Below are positions 27,047 through 36,029 of a stretch of DNA of 64,000 nucleotides, piece after piece. Where the stretch lies: the NCBI GenBank assembly GCA_016745315.1, contig CP066886.1:1705501-1769500 (forward strand), given 5' to 3'. Positions within the stretch are counted from its first letter, which is position 1; each line of letters opens with the position of its first letter. Made by a program: the position numbers and the translations under genes. Source of the DNA: Arthrospira sp. PCC 9108 (GTDB lineage Bacteria > Cyanobacteriota > Cyanobacteriia > Cyanobacteriales > Microcoleaceae). Below the pieces are notes generated by a model. It made no database searches and was not told the origin of the DNA. It saw only the letters and a program-made list of their open reading frames with translations.

Positions 27047-27979
27047 ATGGCTAATCATACCCAACAAACCGAAAATTCTGCCTTACCCATGTTGATCGGC
27101 ACAAATTCGCGCCGCCTCGCCCAACAATTTGCGAGGGAACAACCCAATCGCCAAAAAGCTGAACAGGTTTATTTTAACACTCTGGCGGTTTGTGTGGTGC
27201 GTAATTATTTGGAGTGGATGGGAATTGCTACCCAACTCAATGCTGGTGATAGTTGGAATCCGATCGCCCGCTTGGCTAGTGATGTGGCAGATCTACAGGT
27301 GACCGGATTGGGGATTCTCGAATGTCGTCCGATCCGCGAAAATCAGCAAATTTGCCGAATTCCCCCGGAAGTTTGGGGCGATCGCATTGGCTATGTAGTC
27401 GTGCAAATTGAAGATTCTTTAAAAGCCGCCAATATTCTGGGATTTATTCATAGCATCGATCGCCCAGACATCCCCCTGAGTCAGTTGCAACCCGTAGAAA
27501 CACTGTTGACCACTTTATCTGGGTTGCGTCGGCAGAATTTGGTCAACCTTAGTCAGTGGTGCCAAGGAATCTTTGGGGAAACGTGGCAGGATTTGGGCTC
27601 AATATTTAGCACTCCAAATCTCGCCTATAATTTTCGCACTTCTCCACCAGATAGACAAGCTGAGATAGAAAGGGGAAAATTGATTGATTTGCAAATGCAG
27701 TTGGGCAGTCAAATGGTAGTATTGTTGGTGGCGCTAACACCAGAATTTGATACTATGGCAGTCAGAGTGCGACTTTATCCCCCTGATGGAGAAATTTATT
27801 TACCGCCGAATTTGCGGTTAGCATTACTATCAGACCAGGCAGATACTTTACAAGAAGTGCGATCGCGCCGTCATGATAATTATATCCAACTGCCCCGATT
27901 TACCGGAGAAACGGGGGAACGCTTTTCTATTCAAGTTGCCCTAGAAAATGCCATGATTATAGAGAACTTTGCTATTTAA
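27047..27979 (+). CDS. DUF1822 family protein
   Basis: 310 aa from ATG 27047; a TTG at 26996 would overlap the sigma gene. Family hallmarks include ARRLAQQF-like RRLAQQFAREQPNRQKAEQVYFNTLAVCVV, VADLQVTGLGILECRP, CRIPPEVWGDRIGYVVVQI and LSQLQPVETLL. It is soluble, with a mixed alpha/beta N-terminal half and a beta-rich C-terminal half. Function unknown; the family is nearly always seen beside sigma-like, CHAT/CHASE2 and DUF928 genes, so a signalling role is inferred. Its last base is shared with the ATG of the CHAT gene (27979), which indicates translational coupling. Confidence 0.85.
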   Translation: MANHTQQTENSALPMLIGTNSRRLAQQFAREQPNRQKAEQVYFNTLAVCVVRNYLEWMGIATQLNAGDSWNPIARLASDVADLQVTGLGILECRPIRENQQICRIPPEVWGDRIGYVVVQIEDSLKAANILGFIHSIDRPDIPLSQLQPVETLLTTLSGLRRQNLVNLSQWCQGIFGETWQDLGSIFSTPNLAYNFRTSPPDRQAEIERGKLIDLQMQLGSQMVVLLVALTPEFDTMAVRVRLYPPDGEIYLPPNLRLALLSDQADTLQEVRSRRHDNYIQLPRFTGETGERFSIQVALENAMIIENFAI

Positions 27980-29145
27980 TGACCAGTCCCAAAAAACCAA
28001 CTATTGTTGTCATTAATCTAGGATATGGGAATTTGCTATCCGGTTTTCCCCATGTCACCGCCCTACTTTGGGAACCGGAAAATCCCCGTCCGCTAAAATT
28101 TACTGGCGCGTTACCTCCCGCCCAGGAATTAGATGGGATTTATCGTCGTTGGAATTTGATTTATCAAGCACTTTATCGCCGTCCGGGATGGCATCCCCGC
28201 ATCAAAATAGATCGGGAAGATATCACCAATGTTTCTCAGGTAGAATTTTCGGATATTTGCCAGCAGTATCTTCAGGTTATTAATGAGTGGCTGGGTGCTG
28301 AGAAATTTAGAAATATTGATCGCCAATTGCGATCGCATCTCAACCAGAATGACGAAATCCAATTAATTCTGGAAACTGATGATGAATTAGTGCGGCGTTT
28401 ACCTTGGCATTTTTGGGATTTTTTGTCTGATTATCCCCAAGCCGAAATTGCTTTAAGCGCCCCAGAATATCAGCGAGTGCAGAAGTTAAACCGAAGAAAA
28501 CAGATTAGAATTTTAGCTATTTTAGGCAATGATAACGGCCTCGATCTGGCGGAGGATCGCCAAGTTTTGTCAGAAATTGCCGATGCGGAAACTGTTTTTT
28601 TGGTTCAACCTTCCCGTCAGGAAGTTGACCAACATTTATGGGATGATCGCGGTTGGGATATTTTATTTTTTGCCGGTCATAGTGAGAGTGAAGAAAATGG
28701 TAACGGGGGTTTATTGTCGATTAATGCCACTGATAAAATCGGCATTTCTCATCTAAAATTAGCCTTAAAAACGGCTATCAGCCGTGGCTTACAACTAGCG
28801 ATTTTTAATTCTTGCCAGGGGTTATCCTTAGCTGCGGAATTGGCTGATTTACATATTCCCCAAATTATTGTGATGCGAGAACCCGTGTCTGATCGGGTAG
28901 CCCATGCCTTTTTAGTCGGATTTATTCAGGCTTTTTCTAGGGGTTATTCCTTTTACTTGGCAGTGCGACAAGCCCGGGAACGTTTACAGGGTTTAGAAGA
29001 TAAATTTCCCTGTGCTAGTTGGTTGCCAATTATCTGTCAAAATCCCGCCGAATTACCGATAGTTTGGCGACAGCAACAGCCCCCAATAAAACCTGCTTTT
29101 TCCCAAGGGCGCGATCGCACTTTTTGGTTAAGCAGTTGGGGATAG
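27979..29145 (+). CDS. CHAT-domain protein (N-terminal half of a split CHAT-CHASE2 protein)
   Basis: 388 aa. The CHAT fold occupies about residues 175-370, with His234 (FFAGHSES) and Cys279 (FNSCQGL) as predicted catalytic dyad. The region before it (LPWHFWDFLSDYPQAEIAL) is typical of cyanobacterial CHAT-CHASE2 proteins. The frame ends at TAG 29143-29145, while the next gene's frame carries a matching membrane segment from about 29126 onward. Adding one T to the TTTTT run at 29121-29125 fuses the two frames into an uninterrupted protein reading RDRTFLVKQLGIALMILI. So either a frameshift mutation, a sequence error, slippage decoding, or a true split gene with coupled start. Confidence 0.8.
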   Translation: MTSPKKPTIVVINLGYGNLLSGFPHVTALLWEPENPRPLKFTGALPPAQELDGIYRRWNLIYQALYRRPGWHPRIKIDREDITNVSQVEFSDICQQYLQVINEWLGAEKFRNIDRQLRSHLNQNDEIQLILETDDELVRRLPWHFWDFLSDYPQAEIALSAPEYQRVQKLNRRKQIRILAILGNDNGLDLAEDRQVLSEIADAETVFLVQPSRQEVDQHLWDDRGWDILFFAGHSESEENGNGGLLSINATDKIGISHLKLALKTAISRGLQLAIFNSCQGLSLAAELADLHIPQIIVMREPVSDRVAHAFLVGFIQAFSRGYSFYLAVRQARERLQGLEDKFPCASWLPIICQNPAELPIVWRQQQPPIKPAFSQGRDRTFWLSSWG

Positions 29146-29150
29146 CTTTA

Positions 29151-30281
29151 ATGATTCTAATTATCCGCCAATTGGGAATTTTACAAGGGGGGGAATTGAA
29201 ACTCTATGATCACTTAATGCGATCGCGTCCTCCCGAACCACCCGACCCCCGAATTGTAGTCGTTGAAGTGACGGGAAATGATGTACAATCACGACAAGAA
29301 TATTCTATCTCTGATGGCACGATTAGTCAAGTATTGCAGCAATTAGAACCCCATCAACCCAGGGCGATCGGGTTAACCATTTATCGAGATTTTCCCGTCC
29401 CTCCTGGGGATGCAGAATTGCGAACACAAATGCAGCAGCAAGATAATTTGTTTGCTATCTGTAGTTTCCCCCGGGCTAATGAACCCGCTGTGCGATCGCC
29501 TGATGTCATCCCCAATAATCGCTTAGGATTTGATGATGTCCTCGTCGATCCTGATGGAATTTTGCGACGACACCTATTTTTTATGAGAGCTAACTCCGAC
29601 TGTAACACGGGTTTTTCCTTGAGCTTTCAATTAGCCCGAAAATACCTAGCGGCTGAGAATATTTTTCCCGATAATCAAGGCAATCAAAACAACCCCTTAC
29701 AATTAGGCGAAGCGATTTTTAATCCCCTGGGAAATACCCATAGCGGAGCATACAAAAATCTACCGACAGGGGGATGGTATGTGATGTTAAATTATCGTTC
29801 TTTTCCCATAGCCAGAACTCTGACCCTAACCCAAGTTTTGCAGGGAGATTTTGACCCTAACCTAGTCAAAAACAGAATTGTGCTGATTGGTTTTACCAGT
29901 AGAGTCAACGCTAAATTTTTTAGCACTCCCCACCGCGCCGGACAATCTCCCTCTGATCAAGTACCAGGAGTGATGGTGCAAGCACAGATGGTCAGCCATA
30001 TTCTCAGTGCGGCCCTTGATGGTCGTGCCCTGATTGGGGTATGGGTTTGGTGGCAAGAAGTGATTTGGGTGGTAGTGTGGTCAATGGCCGGAAGTGCGAT
30101 CGCATTGTACATCGGCAACAGTGACATCGTGATGATTACAGCCATCGTCATAGCGATCGCCATTCTATATATCCTCTGCTATCTGCTACTGCTTCAAGGC
30201 ACTTGGGTTCCCCTACTCCCCCCAGCATTGACATTGGCGATCGCTCCTTTTTTGCGTAAATTTCTCCCCCCATTGCGATAA
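29151..30281 (+). CDS. CHASE2-domain membrane protein (C-terminal half of split CHAT-CHASE2)
   Basis: 376 aa from ATG 29151, 5 bp after the CHAT stop; the same frame is open back to about 29019. CHASE2 is an extracytoplasmic sensing domain: IRQLGILQGGELKLYDHLMRSRPPE, then DPRIVVVEVT, LGFDDVLVDPDGILRRHLFF and the closing KNRIVLIGFTSR. Three C-terminal TM segments follow (about 30050-30270: VIWVVVWSMAGSAIALYI, VMITAIVIAIAILYILCYLLLL, VPLLPPALTLAIAPFL). If translation starts at 29151, the N-terminal TM helix (LVKQLGIALMILIIRQLGIL) is cut in half, so a fused product seems the natural form. The ligand is unknown. Confidence 0.8.
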   Translation: MILIIRQLGILQGGELKLYDHLMRSRPPEPPDPRIVVVEVTGNDVQSRQEYSISDGTISQVLQQLEPHQPRAIGLTIYRDFPVPPGDAELRTQMQQQDNLFAICSFPRANEPAVRSPDVIPNNRLGFDDVLVDPDGILRRHLFFMRANSDCNTGFSLSFQLARKYLAAENIFPDNQGNQNNPLQLGEAIFNPLGNTHSGAYKNLPTGGWYVMLNYRSFPIARTLTLTQVLQGDFDPNLVKNRIVLIGFTSRVNAKFFSTPHRAGQSPSDQVPGVMVQAQMVSHILSAALDGRALIGVWVWWQEVIWVVVWSMAGSAIALYIGNSDIVMITAIVIAIAILYILCYLLLLQGTWVPLLPPALTLAIAPFLRKFLPPLR

Positions 30282-30315
30282 GTAAACATAACCCCAACTA
30301 CCCAGGAGTAGCAGC

Positions 30316-31100
30316 TTGTCCAGTCCTTTAAGAAAACCGCCGCAACCCGGCAAATTGCAGTTATCCATCGCCTTGATTCTCCTAATCGCTATAGTGCCAA
30401 TACAGCGAGTTTACGGCACTTATAGCAGGGAATTACGCCCGGAAAATCATCAATTGCCATTACCCGATGTCCTGGTTGCCACAGCCTTTGATGCACCAGA
30501 CCCCCAACCCCCAGAAGATCGCGAAGGTTCTGGGAGTCGCACCTCCTGTCCCGCCGTGGATAAACCTCTGACCGCATTAATTCCCAGTCAAGTGAACTAC
30601 ACCCTATCGGGACATCCCACATTCTGGTTTTATGTGCCTTATTCCTCGGAGCTGACCCGTGAGGTAGAATTTGTGGTCTTGGATGAACAAGAAACCCAAG
30701 TTTACCAAACCGTGGTCAGGATTACCGACACACCGGGAATTGTGAGTTTCCGCCTACCGGAAAGCCTCCCCCCCTGGAAATTGGCAAAAAATATTTGTGG
30801 CAATTCTCCTATCGATGCAATCCGAGAATTCGGGCTGAGGATGACTATGTACAAGCAATGGTGGAAAGAGTTGCCCCCTCAAGAACCCTAACCAGTCAGC
30901 TAGAAGTGGCAACAACACCCATGCAGCGGGTGGAAGTCTATGCGGCGAATGGGTTATGGCACGAAACTCTAACCACTCTCGCCGAATTGCGTCGCGATAA
31001 TCCAGGAAATGCAGATATCGCGGCCGGGTGGACGGAACTTCTGGAATCTATTGGTTTGGGTCATCTAGCGGTGGAGGCGATCGGGGGTTGTTGTCGTTAG
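30316..31100 (+). pseudogene. DUF928 family protein, interrupted by a frameshift
   Basis: The start is TTG 30316, well supported by AGGAG (30304-30308) seven bases upstream. The N-terminal TM/signal segment is LQLSIALILLIAIVPIQRVYG. DUF928 features are HPTFWFYVPYSS, EVEFVVLDEQETQVYQ and PGIVSFRLPESLPP. After 30774 the original frame changes to unrelated sequence and stops at 30891. The family signature resumes one frame over (YLWQFSYRCNPRIRAEDDYVQ, VEVYAANGLWHETLTTLAELR) to 31100. One extra C in the C7 run at 30768-30774 restores a continuous protein. DUF928 proteins are exported, of unknown function, and usually accompany CHAT/CHASE2 genes. Whether this is a real mutation, slippage site or sequencing error cannot be told here. 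Confidence 0.8.
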
Positions 31101-31336
31101 TCTCGAGGGGAGAAACGGGGTTTCTGGGCTGTTTGAGGATTAACCCCAAAAATTTTTCCCAATTTGCGTAAAAGTTATCCGCGAAGGCGATAGGTAAGTG
31201 TAACCTGCAATTTCAGGAGTGATGCCGATTGTCAATTTACAAGCGATCGCGCCCTGCTTATGTATTCAGGAAATTCAGTAAAAATACTGATGTCTGGAAA
31301 CATAAGAACGGCTTTAATGGATAATTAACAGAACTT

Positions 31337-33496
31337 ATGATTGACGTTAAAAGGCGATCGTTCCCTCTGTCCAGTCCGTCCCACTCACCGAGTCAGCCCC
31401 AGCCAAGAGTAGCGATCATGCAAACGCCCTTAAATAATCAGCATCAACTTATAAATAGTCGCTATCAAGTTATAAAATCCCTGGGAACCGGTAGTTTCGG
31501 CGAGGTATTCCTGGCACAAGACACCCAGATGCCCTTGCAGCAAAACTATGTGATCAAGCAACTCAAGCGCCAAGTTCAACGCCAGTTTAACAATATTGTG
31601 AAAGAACGATTCCGGCAGGAAGCGGCAACATTGCAAACTTTGGGGGAGCATCACCAGATTCCTCGGTTGTACGCTTACTTTGAGGAGCTGAACAAGTTTT
31701 ACTTGGTGCAGGAGTATATCGAGGGTGAAACACTAGAAGCGAAGGTGCAAAGGGAGGGTAAACTCAGCGAAAGTGCCGTGAGGGCAATTTTGACCAGTCT
31801 GTTGGGAGTGCTTCAATACATACACGACAAGCAAATAGTCCATCGCGACATCAAACCGGACAATATTATTTTGCGCCAGGAAGATGGCAAGCCAGTGTTG
31901 ATTGACTTTGGTGCCGTTAAGGAAGCCATGAGTACCCAGCTCAATACCCAAGGAAATGCGGTTAACTCGATTGTAATTGGTACTCCTGGGTTTATGGCTT
32001 CTGAACAGGCAATCGGTAGACCTGTTTATTCTAGTGATTTATATAGTTTGGGACTGACGGCAATTTATTTGTTAACAGGTAAGCTGCCGCAAGATTTGGC
32101 GATCGATCCGGGGACGGCAGAAATCCTTTGGCGACAAGATGCACCAGAAGTCAGTGGCGGTTTAGCCAATGTGTTAGATAAAGCAGTTCGCACCCGCGCT
32201 GGCGATCGCTACTCTAGCGCCGCAGAAATGCTCAAATCTCTTACGAATACACAGATGCAGCCCAATAATATTCCCGCTTCTGTACCACAACCCACATCAA
32301 CACCAACATCACCAAAACGTGGGCTATTGGTTCTATCGACAATTGTTTCTATAGTTGTTCTAGGGTTGGGGTGGCGATCGCTTCCCTACCTGTGGAAACC
32401 GAAAGTACAAGCCCAATCCTTAACAATTGGCAGTTTAAGCAATCCCAAGTACAACACCGACCTAGTAGATTATTTACGACAAGAGTTAATCCCCAGTAAT
32501 TTTATTGATTTTTTTCTGGGTAAAAAAGTAGACTTGGCGATCGATGGTGACCATAATCTACCTTACCAAGAAGCCAAGGATCGAATAGCCAAGAAAGAGT
32601 GGGATGTCGTCTTTACCCTGTCTCCGATCATTTCTGTTGCTGCCCAAGATAACAGTTATACGTTTGCCGCTTTAATGTTTCCTGAACGTCCGCCTTATTA
32701 TTATTCTGCATTGTACGTCAGAGCGGACAGCCCAATTCAATCTATCAATGACATAACACCAAGCACCGTAATTGCCTTGGGCGGGTTCAACTCAGCATCG
32801 AGTTTTTATATGCCCGTTTACGATTTGTATGGCAAAACTCTAACCGTAGATATGGGACACCGAGGGCAGAATATTCGGGAAATGGTGAAGACCGGAAAAG
32901 CAGATTTGGGTGCGGGGGCTTTAGGTGATACAGTCAAAAACGATCCAGATATCCGTATCATCCACCTGAGTCGAGCTATTCCGGGTGCAGGAGTATATCT
33001 CTCTCCCGAACTTTCAGAATCAGACAAAAAGGTAATCAAAAGAGTTTTGTTCAACGCCCCTCCAGGCCTTCAAAAACAAGCCAACTATGGCCCAGGCTCA
33101 GAATCAGATTATACCAATTTCAGAGGAATTATCCGGAGAACCGAAGAAATTTTAGTTTGTTCTGATTTTGGGAAGAATCCCGTTAATTTCTTTTGTGCAA
33201 CTGAGGCGGGTACAGTTCCGACAACAGTTACTCATGGCGGGAATGTGATCAGGGGTCGAGTCAATGGCTGGAGGCGGCCGACTGTTGACACAGTTTGGTT
33301 AAATTTGATGGCAGAAGGTAATCAACTTTATCGGGTGGTAGTATCTTCGCAAATTCTCAATCAAGTTCCTGGTGGTACGAATTTGCTGGAACTTCAGAAT
33401 AAAGAGATTAAAGTTCTGGGAGTAGTCCCGAATCAAATAAGTGATGGCATACTGGAATTAAATATTCAGAATTCAATGGAATTGGAGGTTTTATAA
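31337..33496 (+). CDS. Ser/Thr protein kinase with a PhnD-like substrate-binding domain
   Basis: 719 aa; ATG 31418 (MQTPLNNQHQ) is an equally plausible start 27 codons later. The cytoplasmic Hanks-type kinase has glycine loop LGTGSFGEVFLAQ, VIKQLK (Lys), catalytic HRDIKPDN, DFG (VLIDFGAVKEA) and GTPGFMASEQA. A Pro/Thr linker and one TM (about 332-352, LLVLSTIVSIVVLGLGW) lead to an outer domain like the periplasmic phosphonate/phosphite-binding PhnD family (LTIGSLSNPKYNTDLVDYL, GGFNSASSFYMPV, GKADLGAGALGDTV, LSRAIPGAGVYLS). A further beta-rich C-terminus of about 110 residues is unassigned. The design suggests a receptor kinase sensing a small oxyanion or similar ligand. It follows the DUF928 gene by 236 bp. 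Confidence 0.85.
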   Translation: MIDVKRRSFPLSSPSHSPSQPQPRVAIMQTPLNNQHQLINSRYQVIKSLGTGSFGEVFLAQDTQMPLQQNYVIKQLKRQVQRQFNNIVKERFRQEAATLQTLGEHHQIPRLYAYFEELNKFYLVQEYIEGETLEAKVQREGKLSESAVRAILTSLLGVLQYIHDKQIVHRDIKPDNIILRQEDGKPVLIDFGAVKEAMSTQLNTQGNAVNSIVIGTPGFMASEQAIGRPVYSSDLYSLGLTAIYLLTGKLPQDLAIDPGTAEILWRQDAPEVSGGLANVLDKAVRTRAGDRYSSAAEMLKSLTNTQMQPNNIPASVPQPTSTPTSPKRGLLVLSTIVSIVVLGLGWRSLPYLWKPKVQAQSLTIGSLSNPKYNTDLVDYLRQELIPSNFIDFFLGKKVDLAIDGDHNLPYQEAKDRIAKKEWDVVFTLSPIISVAAQDNSYTFAALMFPERPPYYYSALYVRADSPIQSINDITPSTVIALGGFNSASSFYMPVYDLYGKTLTVDMGHRGQNIREMVKTGKADLGAGALGDTVKNDPDIRIIHLSRAIPGAGVYLSPELSESDKKVIKRVLFNAPPGLQKQANYGPGSESDYTNFRGIIRRTEEILVCSDFGKNPVNFFCATEAGTVPTTVTHGGNVIRGRVNGWRRPTVDTVWLNLMAEGNQLYRVVVSSQILNQVPGGTNLLELQNKEIKVLGVVPNQISDGILELNIQNSMELEVL

Positions 33497-33670
33497 AACA
33501 AAATATCTATACCGAGGAATAAATGGGGTATATTCCCCATCATAAGGTTAGTTATCGCGGAGGTTTCCGAAAGCAGGTTTCTTTTGGGAACGCCCATAAA
33601 CCCCCCTTGTTTAGGGAAAATTAGGCGATCGCTCATCTGATCCGAACATAACTAAGGCGCGATAATAAAC

Positions 33671-33713
33671 ACACCCAGAACACAATCAGCAGATTCCTTG
33701 ACTTTCTGGGTGT
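33671..33713 (-). terminator. Hairpin at the 3' end of the Uma2 array
   Basis: Perfect 10-bp stem ACACCCAGAA (33671-33680) / TTCTGGGTGT (33704-33713) with a 23-nt loop. On the minus strand it is followed by GTTTATTAT. It lies 19 bp past the stop of the last Uma2 gene, so it is a candidate terminator of the long transcript; the large loop lowers confidence. Confidence 0.5.
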
Positions 33714-33731
33714 ATTCCTCCTCAAAGGGGA

Positions 33732-34406
33732 TTACATAGCATCAGGGTCAATGCCTAATTCCCGCAGTTTTTCGGCGAGGCGGTTAGCGCGTTCTGCCTC
33801 CTGTTGGGCGCGTTCTTCGGCTTGTTGGCGATCGCTCTCTAATTCGATATAAGTCGAGAATTTCCGCCCATCGGGACGATACAATTCTAACCCCGACTCC
33901 GAGATTTCAAATCGTACCCCTAACCGGGGAGAAATCCAGCCGTTTATAGTTTCAATAAGCGTGAGTTGATTCTCTGTGCGAATCCAGCCACAGCAGTCAA
34001 TTTTATCGGGGTCATAAATATAGTATTCTTCCACTCCATAACGCTGATAAAATTCCAGCTTTTTCGCCATTTCCGTTAAGGTATTTCCGGGAGATAAGAC
34101 TTCAAAAACTACTTGGGGGGCGATATTATTTTCCTGCCATTGTAAATAAGACCCCCGTTTTCCTTTCGGTCGTCCCAAGGCTACCATCACATCTGGAGCC
34201 ACTCGCAGTTTATTGTTGCCTTCTAGGGGATACCAGAGTAAATCTCCGGCTACGAATACGTTAGGGTCATCTTTAAAGAGGGCATCAATTCCTCCTTGAA
34301 TCGTGACAATCCAGCGGAATTGTTCGGTATTTTCTGCCATAGGTTGACCGTCGCTTTCGGGGTAGATAATTGGGGTTTTAGGGGTGGTTTTAATCTCTGT
34401 AACCAT
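33732..34406 (-). CDS. Uma2-family protein, array copy 10 (shortest, 224 aa)
   Basis: The Uma2 (DUF820) fold belongs to the PD-(D/E)XK nuclease-like superfamily. Here Asp72 (APDV), Glu102 (FEVLSPGN) and Lys115/116 (MAKKLEFYQRYG) are the candidate metal/catalytic residues, followed by VEEYYIYDPD. After residue 195 only two heptads (AEERAQQ, EAERANR) precede the common tail LAEKLRELGIDPDAM, making this the base form of the ladder. It is the last gene of the array, next to the terminator-like hairpin. Uma2 proteins are highly amplified in cyanobacteria; a restriction-like or mobile-element role has been proposed but none is proven. Cytosolic. Confidence 0.9.
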   Translation of the reverse strand: MVTEIKTTPKTPIIYPESDGQPMAENTEQFRWIVTIQGGIDALFKDDPNVFVAGDLLWYPLEGNNKLRVAPDVMVALGRPKGKRGSYLQWQENNIAPQVVFEVLSPGNTLTEMAKKLEFYQRYGVEEYYIYDPDKIDCCGWIRTENQLTLIETINGWISPRLGVRFEISESGLELYRPDGRKFSTYIELESDRQQAEERAQQEAERANRLAEKLRELGIDPDAM

Positions 34407-34448
34407 GTCGCCTCCTTGGGGTGGGTTCTGATTGGTGGTTAAAGGGGA

Positions 34449-35186
34449 TTACATAGCATCAGGGTCAATGCCTAATTCCCGCAGTTTTTCGGCTAGGCGG
34501 TTAGCGCGTTCTGCTTCCCGTTGGGCGCGTTCTGCTTCCCGTTGGGCGCGTTCTGCCTCCTGTTGAGCGCGTTCTGCCTCCTGTTGGGCGCGTTCTTCGG
34601 CTTGTTGGCGATCGCTCTCTAATTCGATATAAGTCGAGAATTTCCGCCCATCGGGACGATACAATTCTAACCCCGACTCCGAGATTTCAAATCGTACCCC
34701 TAACCGGGGAGAAATCCAGCCGTTTATAGTTTCAATAAGCGTGAGTTGATTCTCTGTGCGAATCCAGCCACAGCAGTCGATTTTATCGGGGTCATAAATA
34801 TAGTATTCTTCCACTCCATAACGCTGATAAAATTCCAGCTTTTTCGCCATTTCCGTTAAGGTATTTCCGGGAGATAAGACTTCAAAAACTACTTGGGGGG
34901 CGATATTATTTTCCTGCCATTGTAAATAAGACCCCCGTTTTCCTTTCGGTCGTCCCAAGGCTACCATCACATCTGGAGCCACTCGCAGTTTATTGTTGCC
35001 TTCTAGGGGATACCAGAGTAAATCTCCGGCTACGAATACGTTAGGGTCATCTTTAAAGAGGGCATCAATTCCTCCTTGAATCGTGACAATCCAGCGGAAT
35101 TGTTCGGTATTTTCTGCCATAGGTTGACCGTCGCTTTCGGGGTAGATAATTGGGGTTTTGGGGGTGGTTTTAATCTCTGTAACCAT
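34449..35186 (-). CDS. Uma2-family protein, array copy 9 (245 aa)
   Basis: Core identical at residue level to copy 10. The coiled coil has five heptads, ordered AEERAQQ, EAERAQQ, EAERAQR, EAERAQR, EAERANR. Start ATG 35186 has AAGGAGG four bases upstream. Confidence 0.9.
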   Translation of the reverse strand: MVTEIKTTPKTPIIYPESDGQPMAENTEQFRWIVTIQGGIDALFKDDPNVFVAGDLLWYPLEGNNKLRVAPDVMVALGRPKGKRGSYLQWQENNIAPQVVFEVLSPGNTLTEMAKKLEFYQRYGVEEYYIYDPDKIDCCGWIRTENQLTLIETINGWISPRLGVRFEISESGLELYRPDGRKFSTYIELESDRQQAEERAQQEAERAQQEAERAQREAERAQREAERANRLAEKLRELGIDPDAM

Positions 35187-35228
35187 GTCGCCTCCTTGGG
35201 GTGGGTTCTGATTGGTGGTTAAAGGGGA

Positions 35229-35987
35229 TTACATAGCATCAGGGTCAATGCCTAATTCCCGCAGTTTTTCGGCTAGGCGGTTAGCGCGTTCTGCCTCCTG
35301 TTGAGCGCGTTCTTCGGCTTGTTGAGCGCGTTCTGCTTCCCGTTGGGCGCGTTCTGCCTCCTGTTGGGCGCGTTCTGCCTCCTGTTGGGCGCGTTCTTCG
35401 GCTTGTTGGCGATCGCTCTCTAATTCGATATAAGTCGAGAATTTCCGACCATCGGGACGATACAATTCTAACCCCGACTCCGAGATTTCAAATCGTACCC
35501 CTAACCGGGGAGAAATCCAGCCGTTTATAGTTTCAATAAGCGTGAGTTGATTCTCTGTGCGAATCCAGCCACAGCAGTCAATTTTATCGGGGTCATAAAT
35601 ATAGTATTCTTCCACTCCATAACGCTGATAAAATTCCAGCTTTTTCGCCATTTCCGTTAAGGTATTTCCGGGAGATAAGACTTCAAAAACTACTTGGGGG
35701 GCGATATTATTTTCCTGCCATTGTAAATAAGACCCCCGTTTTCCTTTCGGTCGTCCCCAGGCTACCATCACATCTGGAGCCACTCGCAGTTTATTGTTGC
35801 CTTCTAGGGGATACCAGAGTAAATCTCCGGCTACGAATACGTTAGGGTCATCTTTAAAGAGGGCATCAATTCCTCCTTGAATCGTGACAATCCAGCGGAA
35901 TTGTTCGGTATTTTCTGCCATAGGTTGACCGTCGCTTTCGGGGTAGATAATTGGGGTTTTGGGGGTGGTTTTAATCTCTGTAACCAT
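35229..35987 (-). CDS. Uma2-family protein, array copy 8 (252 aa)
   Basis: Six heptads; the fifth is AEERAQQ rather than EAERAQQ, as if a first-type unit had been inserted inside. One core substitution, Leu to Trp in VAWGRPKG (other copies VALGRPKG), directly after the candidate active-site Asp72 strand. Confidence 0.9.
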   Translation of the reverse strand: MVTEIKTTPKTPIIYPESDGQPMAENTEQFRWIVTIQGGIDALFKDDPNVFVAGDLLWYPLEGNNKLRVAPDVMVAWGRPKGKRGSYLQWQENNIAPQVVFEVLSPGNTLTEMAKKLEFYQRYGVEEYYIYDPDKIDCCGWIRTENQLTLIETINGWISPRLGVRFEISESGLELYRPDGRKFSTYIELESDRQQAEERAQQEAERAQQEAERAQREAERAQQAEERAQQEAERANRLAEKLRELGIDPDAM

Positions 35988-36029
35988 GTCGCCTCCTTGG
36001 GGTGGGTTCTGATTGGTGGTTAAAGGGGA

